A stretch of 64,000 nt of DNA from Bimuria novae-zelandiae CBS 107.79 (GCA_010015655.1 ML976658.1:263787-327786); one strand, 5' to 3'; shown: positions 1 through 12,889, counted from the stretch's first letter. Numbers and translations are program-made. Notes: generated by a model from the sequence alone, not told the origin.

Positions 1-296
1 TCTAAAGGGGCTCTACAGGCTGAGGAAGGTCGAAGGCTGGCTGTAGAGGCTGAAAGGGTGCTCTAGCAGGTAGAGCAGGAGGACCGTGCAGGACGATCAC
101 GAGCACCACCTACATGTAGTAACTGCCATAAGCAAGGCCATAGAAGGACTCAGTGTACCTAGAGATTATAGCTATTATATTAATCTATTTATATTAAATT
201 TAACTATTGCGTTGTTAAGCTATCGTGCAGAAAGCTGCGTTAGTTTTAGTGGGGTGGCTTAGTGACTGGTATGGCTCAATGACTGGTGAAACACGT
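1..296 (+). mobile_element. 3' end of a Fot1/Pogo-type DNA transposon (truncated by window edge)
   Basis: The forward frame reads a basic, Glu/Arg-rich tail followed by a CCHC zinc knuckle at 115-156 (C-x2-C-x4-H-x4-C, CSNCHKQGHRRTQC) and a stop at 160-162. A knuckle at the extreme C-terminus is common in fungal Pogo/Fot transposases. The element then runs through about 130 bp of AT-rich 3' sequence into a terminus with the motif TGACTGGT twice (263-270 and 280-287) and ends ACACGT at 291-296, followed by TA at 297-298. Copia RNase H sequence begins immediately after, so the transposon inserted into the Copia element. The catalytic domain lies outside the window. Confidence 0.6.
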
Positions 297-298
297 TA

Positions 299-3200
299 TC
301 TTTAATACGACCTCTTGTCTTAGCTAGTAATTATAGATATCTACATAACGGAGCTTGGTCTGCAGCTTAGCGATCTCTTTAGTAATAAGCTAGATTATTT
401 ACTAGTTATCGCAATTAATTGTGATAAGGGAATTACTAAGGTTAATTTTTAGCTCCTTTAGTAATCGTGAGATAAACAAAGCTTCTTTAGCCACCTATAA
501 GAGAGCTAGTAATTCAGCCTCTATAGTTAATGTAGTGACTGTATCTTGCTTATTTGCTTTCCATGCAATTAAGCTACTAAATAACTTAATAATATATCTT
601 TGTGAGCTCTTGCGGTCGAGCGTATTATTAGCGAAAGAAGCGTTACTTGCCACCTCTAAAGTATCTGCACCCCTAAGCTAAAGACCTAGTGATCTGGTAT
701 CCGTAAGATAGAGGAAAACTTAATTAGCAGCGGCTTAGTGCTCTTTGCTTAGGTTTAATAGGAATCGTGAAAGTCAAGAGCTTATAAAGGCAATATTAAG
801 TCGTGTAATTACTGTAGCGTAGAGGATAGATCCTATCTTGCGCTAATATTAATTAACATTAGCCTTACTAGCGAGCCTGGTTCGAGGAAGCAGTTTAACT
901 ATTGCTATAGGTATTTCGTGCCGTATCTTATATTGCTTAATAAGGCGCGAAATCTTGTCAATGTATAAGGCCTGTAAAAGCCAGATCTTTCCGTTTAGGC
1001 GGTCTCTAATAACTTTAACTCCTAGAAACTATTATAGGTCGTTACCACTAGTAAGTGTAAATTTAGTGCTTATCTTTACTAGAGCAGCTTTAGCAGCTTG
1101 CTGTTGTAACTTATCGTAAGTAATAATAAGGTTATCCATATAGAAGAAGATAATAATGCCATCCTTAATAAGACAGCATGGCTCGTGGGGTACTGTTTTA
1201 AAACCTATATTAAGAAGCGTTAATGTAAACTCTCTCTAATAAAGTAGTAGAGATATGCGCAGTTTGTAGAGTGCTTTATATAGGTAGAGGACTGTGCCTG
1301 CTCGCGAGTAGCCACGGGGCATTCTTATGTAGATTTCTCTGTCTAGCTTTGCGTGGACAAAAGCGTTGGTAACGTTGTGTTAAATAAGTTCTAGGTTAAA
1401 ACAAGCTATAATTACTATAAGCATGCGGAATAATTATCTTATAAGTGTTACGGCGTAGGTTTCTTACGAGGTAAGGTGCTACTATTAATTACCTCGCACC
1501 ACCAGCCTTGCCTTGCATTTCTGTAATCGATAGTGTTTGTTAAACTTATAGGTATATACCCACATATAGTCGAGGATTTAGTGGCCTATTGCTTTTACTA
1601 GAGCGGCTGCAACCTTACTCCAGGATTTCATTTCCTTATAGCTCTATAGATGGGATCGCTCGGCTTCCTTTTATATATCGTAGAGAGGGTGGTCCTCGAG
1701 CTTATTTTAGCATGTGGGTGGCTCTAGTAGCACGCTCCGATGCGGCTTCTTGCCTACTATAATTATACGTCAAAGCTAGGCCTTATTAAGAATCTTACTA
1801 TTATATTTGCCAGCGCTGCTAGCTTTAGTGCCTACTATAAAAGTAGTAATCTATAGGCTTATTTACAATTGCACTGCTTGTGCTTTATAAGATAGTTTAG
1901 GTTATTTATCTCTTATTATTAACTAGGCAAGGAGTGCAACTAGTAGTAGAGTTAATAAAGGCGTTAGGTATTTATAGCTAAATTTCCTACTTTGCCTATA
2001 GCCTAAGGTCTCCTCGTCCCCTTCCTTATATAATGTGTTGGTAATTATTTCATCCTTATAAAAGGACTCCGTCTCTGGGTTTTGCTAAGGTAAGGGAGGT
2101 AGCTCTACTAATTATACCTAAGTTGCGATTTCTTCTAAGGTGCTATGCATAAGGTTGTCTATTAGGTCTTTAGTCTTGCCTAAGAATACTAAGTCCTTAT
2201 TAAAAATTATATCGCGGGTGCTAATAACCTTTGTAAGTAATAAGATCTAGATTTTCTAAATATTAGTTAATTAGTAGCTAATAAGATAGCCAATCCATGC
2301 CTTGGGGTTAAGCCTTTAGAGCTTACTCTTGCCGCGTTTTGTATCGTTGGTCATGGCAAAAGCTTTATAGCTATATGCTTTTAGGTAAGCTTGATTAGGT
2401 TTTCGTGGCTAGGTGACAAAGCTGTTTTAAGAGGCTACTATTGTAAAGAACACTTTGTATGGTGATCGCCAGCAATTACTATAGTTTAGAGTTTAATTAT
2501 AGAGGTAGACAGCGGCTTAGGTAATTTTAGGCTATATTTACTAAGGTAGGTTAGAGTTAAGTCGCATCGCGCGCGCTTTCTCCTTAATAATACCCCTTAA
2601 GTATTTAGCTCTTCTATTTTATACTTAGGTATTAGGTGCTAAAGGCTCGATTCTAATGTCTTGTGCCGAGCACTACCTTTCTACTTTAGCTTTAATAGAG
2701 AAGATTTCGTTATCTAATTTAATAACCTTAATAGTGACGTTGAATTGTACTTTTATGAATTGTACAAAGCTATTAAGTAGCTTAATAATTAATCGTGCTA
2801 GGCGATTGTCTTTAAAGTAGAAGTCCTATATAAAGCTAGAGAATTAATCAGTGACTAGCATTTAACTTTTCTCTTTTGTAGAACTGTTAGTTTCGAAATC
2901 GTGGAAATCGATAGCTACCCTTTCGCTAGGGCCTTCTATTAGATCCCTTAGTTATTGGCGTATTTGTCGCTTGAGTTTAGCTCTTCTATAGGCATCGCAT
3001 TTGGCTGTAGTAAGCCCTTTTATTCTTACCCCCTAAGATTGCTAAATAAGGTGTTTAAGGGCTTAAGGGCCTGGATAACCTAGTTGTCTATGCCAGGTTA
3101 AGGCATCTGCCTTCTTTGGCCTTCTAGTGTGGGTGTTGGTTTTGTGCGCTATGTGGGCAGCTAGTACACTATTAACAACTATGCAGCGTAATAGGGCGGA

Positions 3201-4950
3201 TCTATACTTAAGTACCTATTATCTATATAGCTCCTAAAGCTCTGCTAGCGTCATATTGTCTCTTCTTTTTAGAGTTGTGGGGTCCGCTTTTATGTCCTAC
3301 CAAAGGCCTTGCTTGCGGAGTAATCGGAACGACACTAGGTTGCAAAGTAGATTAGGACAATAGGCCACATTATCCAGCCGTATTATTCGGTTGCCACTTG
3401 CACTCCGTATGTTAAGGTGGACGCTCCTATATCCTTTAATCTATACTTATGTATTGCCAGCCCATATAAAGTCTCTAGGCGACGGTGGCCTATACGAGAT
3501 AAAGCAATTAATATCGTTAAAGATGTAGCAAGTTGTGCCTGAATCGAGGATAGCTGAGTATCGTAATAGGTACGTGTTTGGATTAGTATAGAAGGATGCT
3601 GTATTAAAGCTTACTAGGATTTTAGTAATCTTTTATCTATCTAGTCACTCATCGTTAGCCTCAGTGATTCGCGTTAGAGTAGGAGTATGTAATAGTTTAA
3701 TTCTTAGTGTTTAAAATCTTAGTCTCTTAAGAGCTCTTAAGGCTTCTTACAGCTCTAAGTCGTGCTCTAACCTAAATTAGATTAGCTTTACTATAAAAGG
3801 TTTTAGCTTAAACTATTTAGGTTATTTCTTTAGAAATGCATAGAAGCAATCTTTTAGAGCATAACGCTAATTATAAGTAGGGTAGTGTTTACTACTAGCT
3901 ATCGCTGGCTTGTAATCGCTCGTGGTAGACTGCTTAGTTTTAGTACTAAGACTGTTATTTTATTATTTAAGGGGTCTTCCCCTTAGTTTAAATAATGCTG
4001 CTTTATTTATAAGAGAGGCGTCCCTCTCTGTGGCCTAGGTGGATTCACTACCTTTAGCGAGAAATAACTCTGTAATAGTAAAAGCGCCTTTTTATTTGCC
4101 CTTATTTAGGTGCTAGAGATTTATATAGTCTTAGAAGAGTCTTATTATGCCTTCCCTAGAGACGGACGGGTCCTTTCTCTAGGTTAACTAAAAATTTGTA
4201 ACCTATTAAGAGGTAACATAATTAACTACCTTTATAAAGTCTTCTTTAACTGCGCTTAGCTGCTAAAGCTCTCCTACCCCTTAGGTTTCTGCTTTAGTGG
4301 CCGCGTAATTATACTTATTTAGCTATGTGTGCCAGGTAGCTACGCTTCTTATAGGCTTAATTGCCTTATAATATCGGGTCCTTGCCCGCATTTGCTTATG
4401 CTCTAGGTTAACACTAACTCTAGCTATAAGATTACTGATCTATTACTTAATTAATAGCTCTAGTAAATAGCAATTCTTTTGTAGGTAGGCTAAAACTATT
4501 AATTATAGGTAAATAACTACCTTATTAATATTTGCCCTCTCCTCTTTATATTCGCGATCGTTTATCTTATAGTCTTCTAGGAGTATCTTATAGATGTTAA
4601 TATTGTCCTTATATGCCTTTATGCCTTGCGTTGATAGTTGCGATAGGTGTATTGGTAGGGTGTTTAGGTTTGCAGTTACATAAGCTTGTGATGCTTGGTA
4701 GAGGCTAATAGCGAGAGGCTTTGGCATAACAGGTTTCGTTTTCCGATCGATAGGTAAGTCTAGATTAATGATTTTCTAGATATTAAGTGGCTTGCATCGC
4801 ATTTTGAGTTATTATAGCTATATAGTAAAGTTATTATTATTAGTTAGGATAACTGTAGCGTCTCTAAGGGTAGATTGCGCCATTGCAACCGGTCGTATTA
4901 AGGTAGTAAGACTCTTAATTATTAGATTTAATAGTGTTCTGTCACTTTAA
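299..4950 (-). mobile_element. Ty1/Copia retrotransposon, RIP-degraded, minus strand
   Basis: Reading the minus strand gives Copia domains in the expected order, punctuated by TAG/TAA. A gag-like start lies at 4727-4503. A protease-like ILDSGTTC motif lies near 3535-3560. Integrase residues include a CDAYRRAKLKRQIRQ stretch near 3000-2960 and RVAIDFHDF near 2925-2890. A reverse transcriptase active site reads FYMDNLIITYDK near 1165-1110, where YVDD is usual. The RNase H end reads LRYVDIYNY near 345-310. The 3' LTR is not in the window because a Fot/Pogo element interrupts the Copia at 297. No convincing 5' LTR was found; it should lie near 4950-5150. The element is inactive. Confidence 0.75.
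4503..4727 (-). pseudogene. Copia gag N-terminal fragment
   Basis: This 74-codon open stretch starts MPKPLAISLYQASQAY and resembles the N-terminal gag region of fungal Copia polyproteins, a structural protein of the virus-like particle. It sits just upstream (on the minus strand) of the decayed protease, integrase and RT sequence, as expected for the 5' end of the polyprotein. Upstream in-frame sequence also looks coding, so the ATG used here may be internal. The stretch ends at a TAA of the RIP type. Assignment rests on position plus general composition, not on a catalytic motif. Confidence 0.45.
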
Positions 4951-5149
4951 GCTAATGCAATAATAAGAATTAATAGTTATAATAATTAATTAATAATGTT
5001 CGTGTTATGTCTTGTTCGTATTCTATTAGACTACTACCAAAGTCTTCTTTTCTTGGCGTAGGATTACCCAGCCACCTTTACACTTTGAGTTTAGTGCAAA
5101 GTGCCATGTAATCGGACATAGTTATACACGACATAATAGAGAATAAGGT

Positions 5150-8100
5150 AGTTATACAGATAGGCTTACTACCTGCTAACTATAGATAGTCAAGGCATGG
5201 CGCTAATAAAGACGGAACTATTACCTAAATTATCTCTTTTATAAAGAAAGTGCGATAATTTAGGCTCCTAGGTAGTAATAGCGCCTTAAGGGAGATTACT
5301 AAGACCCTAGCTATATAATAACACGACCCAGGCTACTAGGGCTACTATAACCCACTAAAATGCGTGCGCCTCCCCCGCTGTAATAACTATAGTAAGAAAT
5401 AAGAAGACTATACAGGCCCCCTAGGCTTAGGATGCACCTATCTAGTGTAGTACGCTAACTATCTTAGCCTATATTAGGCAGGGCATATTAACTGCCTGGC
5501 AGCGCCTTGCTAAGTTAATAAGCAGGTTATTAGGCTAACGAGGAGGGAGATAGGCATATACCGCCGCGCTAGTTACTAGGCCTATAAGCACGCTAACTGC
5601 CCGTCCCTAGGTACTAAAATAGAGGTAGCAACCGCGGCAGCCTAGGATAGCTTACTAGAGCTTTGTAATGGCCTATATAGTGCCCCCGCTGCCTCTAGCT
5701 TATATTTAGCAGGCGTAGTAACAACGCCAGCAAACGCTAATAAGTAACGCAACCTAAGAATAGAGGCATTAATAAGGCCCTCTACCTGCCTACAACGCTC
5801 TACTTATATCCCTAGGAACCTAAATCTAGTAGCGATATCGGCGCGCAGCGTTGCGCTACCTTAAGATTATATAGCTTTATTCTTATTAGAGAGAGACATA
5901 AGTATAAGCGACGAGAATAATCTCTTATGTTAAGCACACCCTTATAGAGATAAAGGACTCCCCTTAGGGAGCGTAATATATAGGTTAGCTAGATAAATGT
6001 AGGGCGAAGCTCGCCTAGCTATATTATAGCCCTAGAACGCGCTTTTTAAGAAGGTATTAACGTAGTATGTATATAGGAGCCGGCCACGTGGCCTGGCACC
6101 CACACCTTAAACCACCTAAGCTACTAGCTATACCTACTTATTAATAGCTAGGACGACCCCTAGCACAGGGAGACACAGAGACCTAGAGTCCTTATTTATA
6201 CGCTAAAAGGCGCATAGCTCCATATTACGACTATAGCGCCCCTATAGAACAGGGACAGGCAATAGATTTAGGTTAACGGGGTCTTTATCCTTAATATCTA
6301 TAGGCAGCCTTAGACCACACTAGTCCTAGAGTATGTTACAGGCCTTACCCCCCTAGTAAGATGCATAGTAGGGGGAGACTTTAACACTAAGCACGATATA
6401 TTTAAGCCTAGTATTACTATCTTATAAGGTAGCGCTGAGCTTACGCGCTAGGCTATAATTAGCAGTATAAACTATATTAGAGAACCTAATAGAGCTACCT
6501 ATAAAGCTAACCACGTCCTAGACCTTAGCTTCTCTAATATTACCTTCGCTAAGATAAAGGTGCGCGACGACCTACACTATAGCTCTAACTACGCTACCCT
6601 AGTTATAACACTACTAGGCAGAGGCATACTAAGCTATAAATAATATTACCTTAGGCTTCCTAGAAAGAAGCTTTTTCCCTTTACCTAGCTAGTTGTAATA
6701 GGTATGCTATAGCTGCCCTTAATAGTAGCGGCCTCTAACCTACGCTAGGTAGAAGAGTGCGCTATAGCGCTAACTTTATTACTCTAAGATGCTCTACGCA
6801 AAACCGGCTGCCTAAAGAGGGATAATAGGAAGGCGGCACCTTAGTAAATAGACAAGTGCGCTAACGCTAGGCGCCTACACCTTAAGTATAGATAGGGCTA
6901 TATAGGCACCTAGACCCCAGAGACTCGTAGCTTTCTAACTATAGTAAGAAAGGCTAAGAGATAATACTAGTAACATACTATTAATAGCGCAAAGGAGGAC
7001 TCTAATCTCTTTTAAATTATAGGCTAGCACAAGCTAGAGCCAACAAGACTAGACCTGCCACTAGCCTACGAGGGGCGCTATATTACTAACCCGTAGAAGA
7101 AAGCGGAGACGCTTAGATAAATAATACTTTACTATTTTAATAATAGCGATAACCTACTAAAGGCTTTAAAACCTAATGTCTAAGGATCGCAGGGCTATTA
7201 CGCCCTCCTTTAGGACCTATACCTTTCCCCTAAAGAGGTTAAGCGTAACATAATAAGAGTCTTAAGCACCTTACCTAGTATAAATAGAATTACTATCCGC
7301 ATGCTTACCGCATGCTAGCACTATATTTAGACATATCTTACTAGCCTATACTAGCGCTATTTAGCCCTTAGCTACTTCCCCTACGCGTGGAGGGTTGCAG
7401 AGGTCGTTATAATACCTAAGATAGGCAAAAAGGATAAATCCTCCCTTAGATTATAGAGACTTATCGCCCTGCTATCCTGCCTTAGCAAGGGCCTAGAGAG
7501 AATCTTAGTAAGGAGATTTGCTAGCACTACCATAGCACACGGCATACTAAGCCCCTAACACGGGGGGGCTCTCCCCAAGAAATTAGCCATAGACCTAGTA
7601 GCCGCCTTTATACATAACGTAGAGGACGCCTTCTCTAACAGCCAGCACGTTACTATAGTTACTATAGATGTCTAAGGCGCCTTTAACGCACTTCTTAAAA
7701 ATTAACTTCTATATAGGATAAAGGCCTAAGGATAGTATAATAGCGCCCTCTTAATTATAAAAAACTTCCTCTAGGACCGTCGCGTCTAAGTGCGATTAGG
7801 AGAAGCCACTATAGCGCCCTACCTAGTACAGTGCGGAACGCTATAGGGCTTACCACTATTACTAGTGCTGTACACACTTTATCTAGCAAAGCTACTTTAG
7901 CAAGACCCTATTAGGCGCTTTAGGTACGCAAACAATATCTGCCTTTATAGGCGATCCTACTCCCTAGGCTAGAACGTGAAAATGCTAGCAGAAGATATAG
8001 GTGCTATAAATTCCTAGGGAGACGCTAATTACGTGGCATTTGCCCTAGAGAAACTCGAAATAATACACCTAACTAAGTAGAAAAGTAACTATTTACCACC

Positions 8101-8637
8101 TATTTAGATTAATAATTAGCTTATCCTTTAACCTATACTACTAGATAAGGCGCTACGCTGGCTAGGTGTTTACTTTAATAAAAAGCTTAATTTTAAAATA
8201 TACGTTATTACTTATGTAGCTAAAGGACGCGTAGTTGCATAGTACATCTATAGTCTTACTAGGATCTAGCATAGCCTACTAGCTAGCTTACTACGCAAAG
8301 CAGTAATCTCATGCGTACTACTACGCCTATTATATAAAAAGAAGGCCTAGTATAAAGGGCGCACGAAGCCCCCTAAGATTATAAGAGCTATATAGAACTA
8401 AAAGGTTAGCACACGACTTAGGTAGTATATCGCTGCCCTGGAAAAGGCCCTTATAATAGTAGTTAGAGGCGTCGTCCCCGCCTATCGCACTACGCCCACT
8501 GCTACGCTGTATAGAGACGCAGGCATTCCCTTAGTAGCTACAGCGCTTAAAGAGTGCAAGGCGAGGTTCGCTATACGCCTACACTACGTTAATAAAGGTT
8601 ACTTACTTATAGCGCGCACGCGACTAACTATAGTATA
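5150..8637 (+). mobile_element. Tad-like LINE retrotransposon, 5' part (gag, endonuclease, reverse transcriptase)
   Basis: The forward strand reads a non-LTR element with many TAG/TAA stops. Cys/His-rich sequence near 5360-5510 fits gag zinc knuckles. The endonuclease is recognisable by CIVGGDFNTKHD near 6360-6400. RT sequence includes ALPKKLAIDLVAAF near 7570-7600, TIDVxGAFNAL (x = stop) near 7660-7690, and the active-site block RYANNICLYR near 7920-7950, where YADD/YVDD is expected; NN is consistent with two G-to-A changes. The element is split at a TA (8638-8639) by two Fot/Pogo transposons and resumes at 12890. The 5' boundary is approximate. Confidence 0.75.
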
Positions 8638-8639
8638 TA

Positions 8640-10765
8640 CCGTGCCTCGGCAGTCAGTGCAACACGTCAGTCAATACAACACCCCACTATGCAACGTACC
8701 AACTTTCACGCGCCGCATCCCCACTAATATGGATCCAATCAAGGCAGCAATTATAGCAATCAAATCGCAAGAGCCAGGAGCATCTTTTTTATATAGAAAA
8801 ATTTCAAAAGAATATGGTGTTGCACTTTCTATATTGACGCGCCGGCACTAAGGCGTCACGCAGGCGCGTGCAGATACCGACTCTATACGTCAAAATCTTA
8901 GCCTATAGCAAGAATTAGAGCTCCTACAATATATTAGAGGCCTTACTAAACGTGGCCTTCCTCCTACACGGTAAATGATACAAAGCTTTGCCTCTACTAT
9001 AGCTAAAAAGGAGGTTAGCTTATTATGGGTTGATCGCTTTGTGAGGCGCCACCCTGAATCCTTAATATCACGATGGACGACCGGCATCGACAGCAATCGC
9101 CATAAAGCTAATTCCCTAGGCAAATATAAGGACTACTTTCAGCTTCTACAGCAAAAGATTGGCCAGTATCAGATCGAGACTCAGCATATATACAATATGG
9201 ACAAAAAAGGCTGCCTGCTCGGCATCACCTCCCGCTCAAAGAGGATCTTTGATAGACCTCTGTACGAGAGCAAGGTAGTAAGGCAAGCTATTTAGAATGG
9301 TAGCCGTGAATGGATATTGATCATCGCTTGCATATGCGCCGACGGATCTGCCCTAGATCCAGCTCTAATCTATCAGGCCACCTCTACAGATATACAATCA
9401 AGTTGGATAGAGGACCTTAACCCTCAACATTATTAAGTCTTTATCACCGTATTAGAATCTGGCTAGACGAATAATTAGATAGGCCTTGCATGGCTTTAAC
9501 AGGTGTTTAATTGCCTTATAAAGTCAAAAGCTAGACGATTATATCGACTATTAATCCTCGATGGCTATAGATTTCACGTTACTATGGATTTTATTGACTT
9601 TTGCGATCGTAATAAGATCCTGTTAGCTATCTATCTACCACATTCGACCTATACGCTGCAGCCTCTAGATGTCTGCATGTTTAAGCCTCTATTAATAGTA
9701 TATTTAAACGAGCTATTAGCCTTCTTACAAGATAGCTTAGGAATAGCCTCTATTGCTAAAAGGGACTTCTTTAGCTTATTCTAGAAGGCCTGGGTTAGTA
9801 CTATAAGGTAGTTATTAATACTCCGGGCCTTTAAGGCTACTAGCCTATTACCTCTATATCTAGAAGTTATCCTTAAGCGGTTTAACAACGATCACGTACC
9901 TAAGTAAGAATTACAAGAAAGCTTAATCTTAGTACTTAGCGCATTAGATTAGAGGAAAATCGATAGGCTTCTAAAAGCTTATATTAATGTAGGGGCTAGT
10001 AATGTGGCTAAAAAGCTAAGTTAAACTATATACTTAATCTCTGCACGAGCATAGCTTGCAGAGCATGAAAATTAGGGCCTACGGAAGGCCCTAACTATCT
10101 AAAAGAAACGCTTAAAGCGAGGCAGGCCTCTGCCTTTTAATTAGCCTTATAAGGATTAAGGGGGATCTATTTTTATATTACCCTATTACGTTCAGCGGGC
10201 ACGTAATTGTCTATACGAAAAAGATACTAAAGCGCAGTAACTATAGCTTTAAAAACGTAAGTAAGTAGAGGCACGTTAGGCTAGCTAGTAGCTTAAAATA
10301 AGGCTACTTTAGGAGAGGCGTGTTACTTAAGTAGCTACTAGAGATGCACGCGCAAAGTAGAGGGCTAATAAGGCTATAAAGTAACGCCTTAAGTAACAGG
10401 CCCGTAAGACATAAAGTTAACTTTAAAAATAAATTAAAATATCTAAATTAGTAAATAAGAAGGCTTTAAAGCCTTTTAGTAAGCCTATTAAGAAAAAACA
10501 GCCTTAGCGTGAGGCTATAGATATTAATGAGGCCTTATTTATTGCATCCGCCTTACAGTCGCGCAGAGGCCGAATCATTAGAACACTAAGTAGATATTAA
10601 TAATCTAAGTAGCTAGCAATTATCTACAGGCCTTAGAGACCCCAAATCCAGAAAATCTCGTGATAATATTGATTGTGGGTGGCTCAGCAGCTTCATGTTG
10701 CTGGCCAAGCGATCTTGTTGGGGTGTTGCATTGACTAACGTGTTGCACTGACTGCCGAGGCATAG
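8640..10765 (+). mobile_element. Fot/Pogo (Tc1-mariner superfamily) DNA transposon 1, 2126 bp
   Basis: Bounded by TA at 8638-8639 and 10766-10767. The left terminus begins CCGTGCCTCGGCAGTCAGTG; the inverted right terminus begins CTATGCCTCGGCAGTCAGTG, so the ends differ only by transitions over the first 20 bp. The inverted repeat extends about 45 bp and contains two near-copies of CAGTCARTRCAAC. Inside is one decayed transposase. Element 2 abuts directly, sharing the right-hand TA. Host sequence is the Tad-like LINE. Confidence 0.85.
8730..10600 (+). pseudogene. Fot/Pogo transposase (HTH + DDE_1), RIP-inactivated
   Basis: Translation from ATG 8730 gives MDPIKAAIIAIKSQEPG, a psq-type helix-turn-helix, then a CENP-B-like/Tc5 DNA-binding region (MIQSFASTIAKKEV, FVRRHPESL) and the DDE_1 domain. 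The first catalytic Asp is in YNMDKKGCLLG (about 9195-9225), the second in LILDGYRFHV (about 9550-9580) and the third in LQPLDVCMFKPL (about 9655-9695), so all three acidic residues persist. Stops interrupt the frame from about 8849 onward and become denser towards the 3' end. The basic C-terminal region (about 9900-10600) is heavily mutated. It would encode the cut-and-paste transposase for this element if undamaged. Confidence 0.8.
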
Positions 10766-10767
10766 TA

Positions 10768-12887
10768 CCGTGCCCGACGGGCTCGTGCACCGCGCGGGCT
10801 CGTGCACCAACACCAACATGCTTACCACCACAAAGATAAGGTTATTATAAGCGCTATAAAAGCGATTATCGCGAGATTTTTTGTTATAATTACTCTATAG
10901 AGGCGTACGAATAAGTTATACTATCTAAGTTTTTATAAGAGAGTGATTGCGCGACCGCGAGAGCTAACTTTAGGTAGAGGTGCTAGTATAGCTTCTAGGG
11001 ACGATAGATAAGCTATAGCACCGCCCTTGGCTTGTTTTGGCTTGCGCTTTGCTAGAGGTGCTTTTGAAGCTTTGCGCTTGCCTCTTTAGGTAATTGTAGA
11101 GGCCTGCCTAGTGTTTTGAGCAGCTTTTCTGGCATCCCGGGTAGCCACCTGTTCGGCCTTTATCTAATCTCGCACCTCCTTAGCTCTCTCTCTTGCCATA
11201 CAACGCTCCTCCTTCTCTTACTCCTTAAGGAGCTTGGCAGTAGCTTAAAGCTCTTTTTTATTTAACTTTACTAGTCTCTCCTGCTCCTCTTAGTGTTGCT
11301 TTTCTGCCTTACGCTTACGTGCTCGCTCGAACTTAGAGGGCGACTAGAAAGTAGCACCACCGTAGTACTCCTCCTTACGCTATAAATTAAGAGGCTTACT
11401 AGCGTTCTTACGCTGCTTTTTAGTAGTAAAAGCATCCCTTAGGCCGCTGTTCTTATAGTGTAGTAGCTTGTTTTAAACCTAAAGTTAGTGTAGCGTTTAG
11501 GAGAGCTTCTGCGAGGTCTCCGCCAAGGTATCCTTTACTACAGCACGTATAAGACGCTCTATCTGCCTCTAGTCCTTAGGCAAAAGGGCTAAGAGCCATG
11601 CCTTACTCTTATTATTATCCTGTTTGTGGAAACGCTTAAGTACGACGTTAGCCTTTATAGGGGCTATACTAGTAGCTTTAAACGCCTTAAGGACAAGTTT
11701 TATTGTAAACGTAGACTTCTAAGCACCTTAGAACAGCGAGAAGAAGTCTCCTTTTTAAATAGCTAGTAACTCTTGCGTTTTAAAGAAGTAATTAGTAAGC
11801 TTAGTGAAGTAGTTACTACTAAGAGGTTTAAAGCAAACTATATTAAGAGGCTATAGTATATAGGTTGAGTAAGGGGGAAATACGGCTAGTAGTATTTTAT
11901 AAGCCTCGTAGTATTTAATAAAGTCTATTAAAAGGTAGCTACTATAGCTATTAAGTATAAGGAGGCGCCAAGCTTGGCTAAGGCGTGCTTTTTACTTTAT
12001 TTCGCGGTCGAAAACCTGCTCTAATTAGGCTAATCTAATATTATTATTTGTCTATCCTATTAGTAAGGAGCTTACAAACACACTATGCTTTCCTGCTTTA
12101 ATTTAAGCTACCTATAAGGCTTAAAGTGTGCAGTTAGCTAACGAGTATATAAAGGCTAGCGACAAAACACTCCTATCTACTCTAATAGTTGCTATAACTA
12201 TTACCTACTTTTAAGAGCTATCTTAAAGCGCTATTTAGATCTTCTTTTCCTCCTATTAAAGCTAACTAAACACCCGTTTTAAGCGTCCTGTAATACTAAT
12301 TATAAAGCCCTTTTTATCTATATTATAGGTATTACAAGGCTCTACCTTATACTAAACGATCTTATAATGCAAGAGGTTAAAGTATAACTTATACTTACGT
12401 TATAAGTTAGCCTAGTAGCGTATAACGTCCATGCCAGCGCTCTATTTAGAGATAAAATAGTCGTAGTTATAGTTAATAAAACGCGAAACCTAGCCCTCTC
12501 TAACATGCTTTTTTAATATATTAGACGCGAAATTTTGTATTATAGCTCTCGTAGGAGGTAGCCCACGAGCCGTAAGCCCTCTAATATACTCCACGAGTCC
12601 CTCCTCTTGTTATGGGCTAAGTAGTTATTACGCGGCGTACCCGGCTGCCCGAGGGCCTGTCTGGTGGTTCTACCTTTAGCTAAGTGTTGAATGCGATACA
12701 CTATATTTTTTCGCGATACCCTAGATACTGAAATTATCGCTAGTTTCACGCGATTCTAAATCTGTAATCGCCTTGTTAATTAGTGCTATGGTGGTGTAGT
12801 TATCGCGTGTTGAAAAAGTCGAGATGGACGCGTTGTTTGGTGGGGTGGTGCACGAGCCCGCGCGGTGCACGAGCCCGTCGGGCACGG
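10768..12887 (-). mobile_element. Fot/Pogo DNA transposon 2, 2120 bp, inverted
   Basis: Bounded by TA at 10766-10767 and 12888-12889. The inverted repeats are about 41 bp, start CCGTGCCCGACGGGCTCGTG, and are identical on both ends. Each contains GGGCTCGTGCACC twice. The interior is strongly RIP-mutated although the termini are not. It is close in length to transposon 1 but the TIR sequence differs, so it is a separate family. Confidence 0.85.
10850..12800 (-). pseudogene. Fot/Pogo transposase, RIP-inactivated (minus strand)
   Basis: The minus strand reads transposase sequence with many TAG/TAA stops. An N-terminal helix-turn-helix-like stretch lies at 12749-12540 (ISVSRVSRKN, KGRTTRQALGQPG). 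The first DDE_1 block is visible near 12350-12270 as CNTYNIDKKGFIIS followed by GRLKRVFS, equivalent to the YNMDEKG block of related elements. The C-terminal region (11000-11500) is Lys/Arg/Ala-rich, as in the sister elements. No open frame longer than about 70 codons survives. The product would be the transposase of element 2. Confidence 0.65.
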
Positions 12888-12889
12888 TA

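Noticed and set aside
5003..5138. Possible 136-bp LTR (TGTTATGTC...GACATAATA) beside the Copia element
   Set aside because: Ends are imperfect, no flanking duplication, and no partner LTR in the window.
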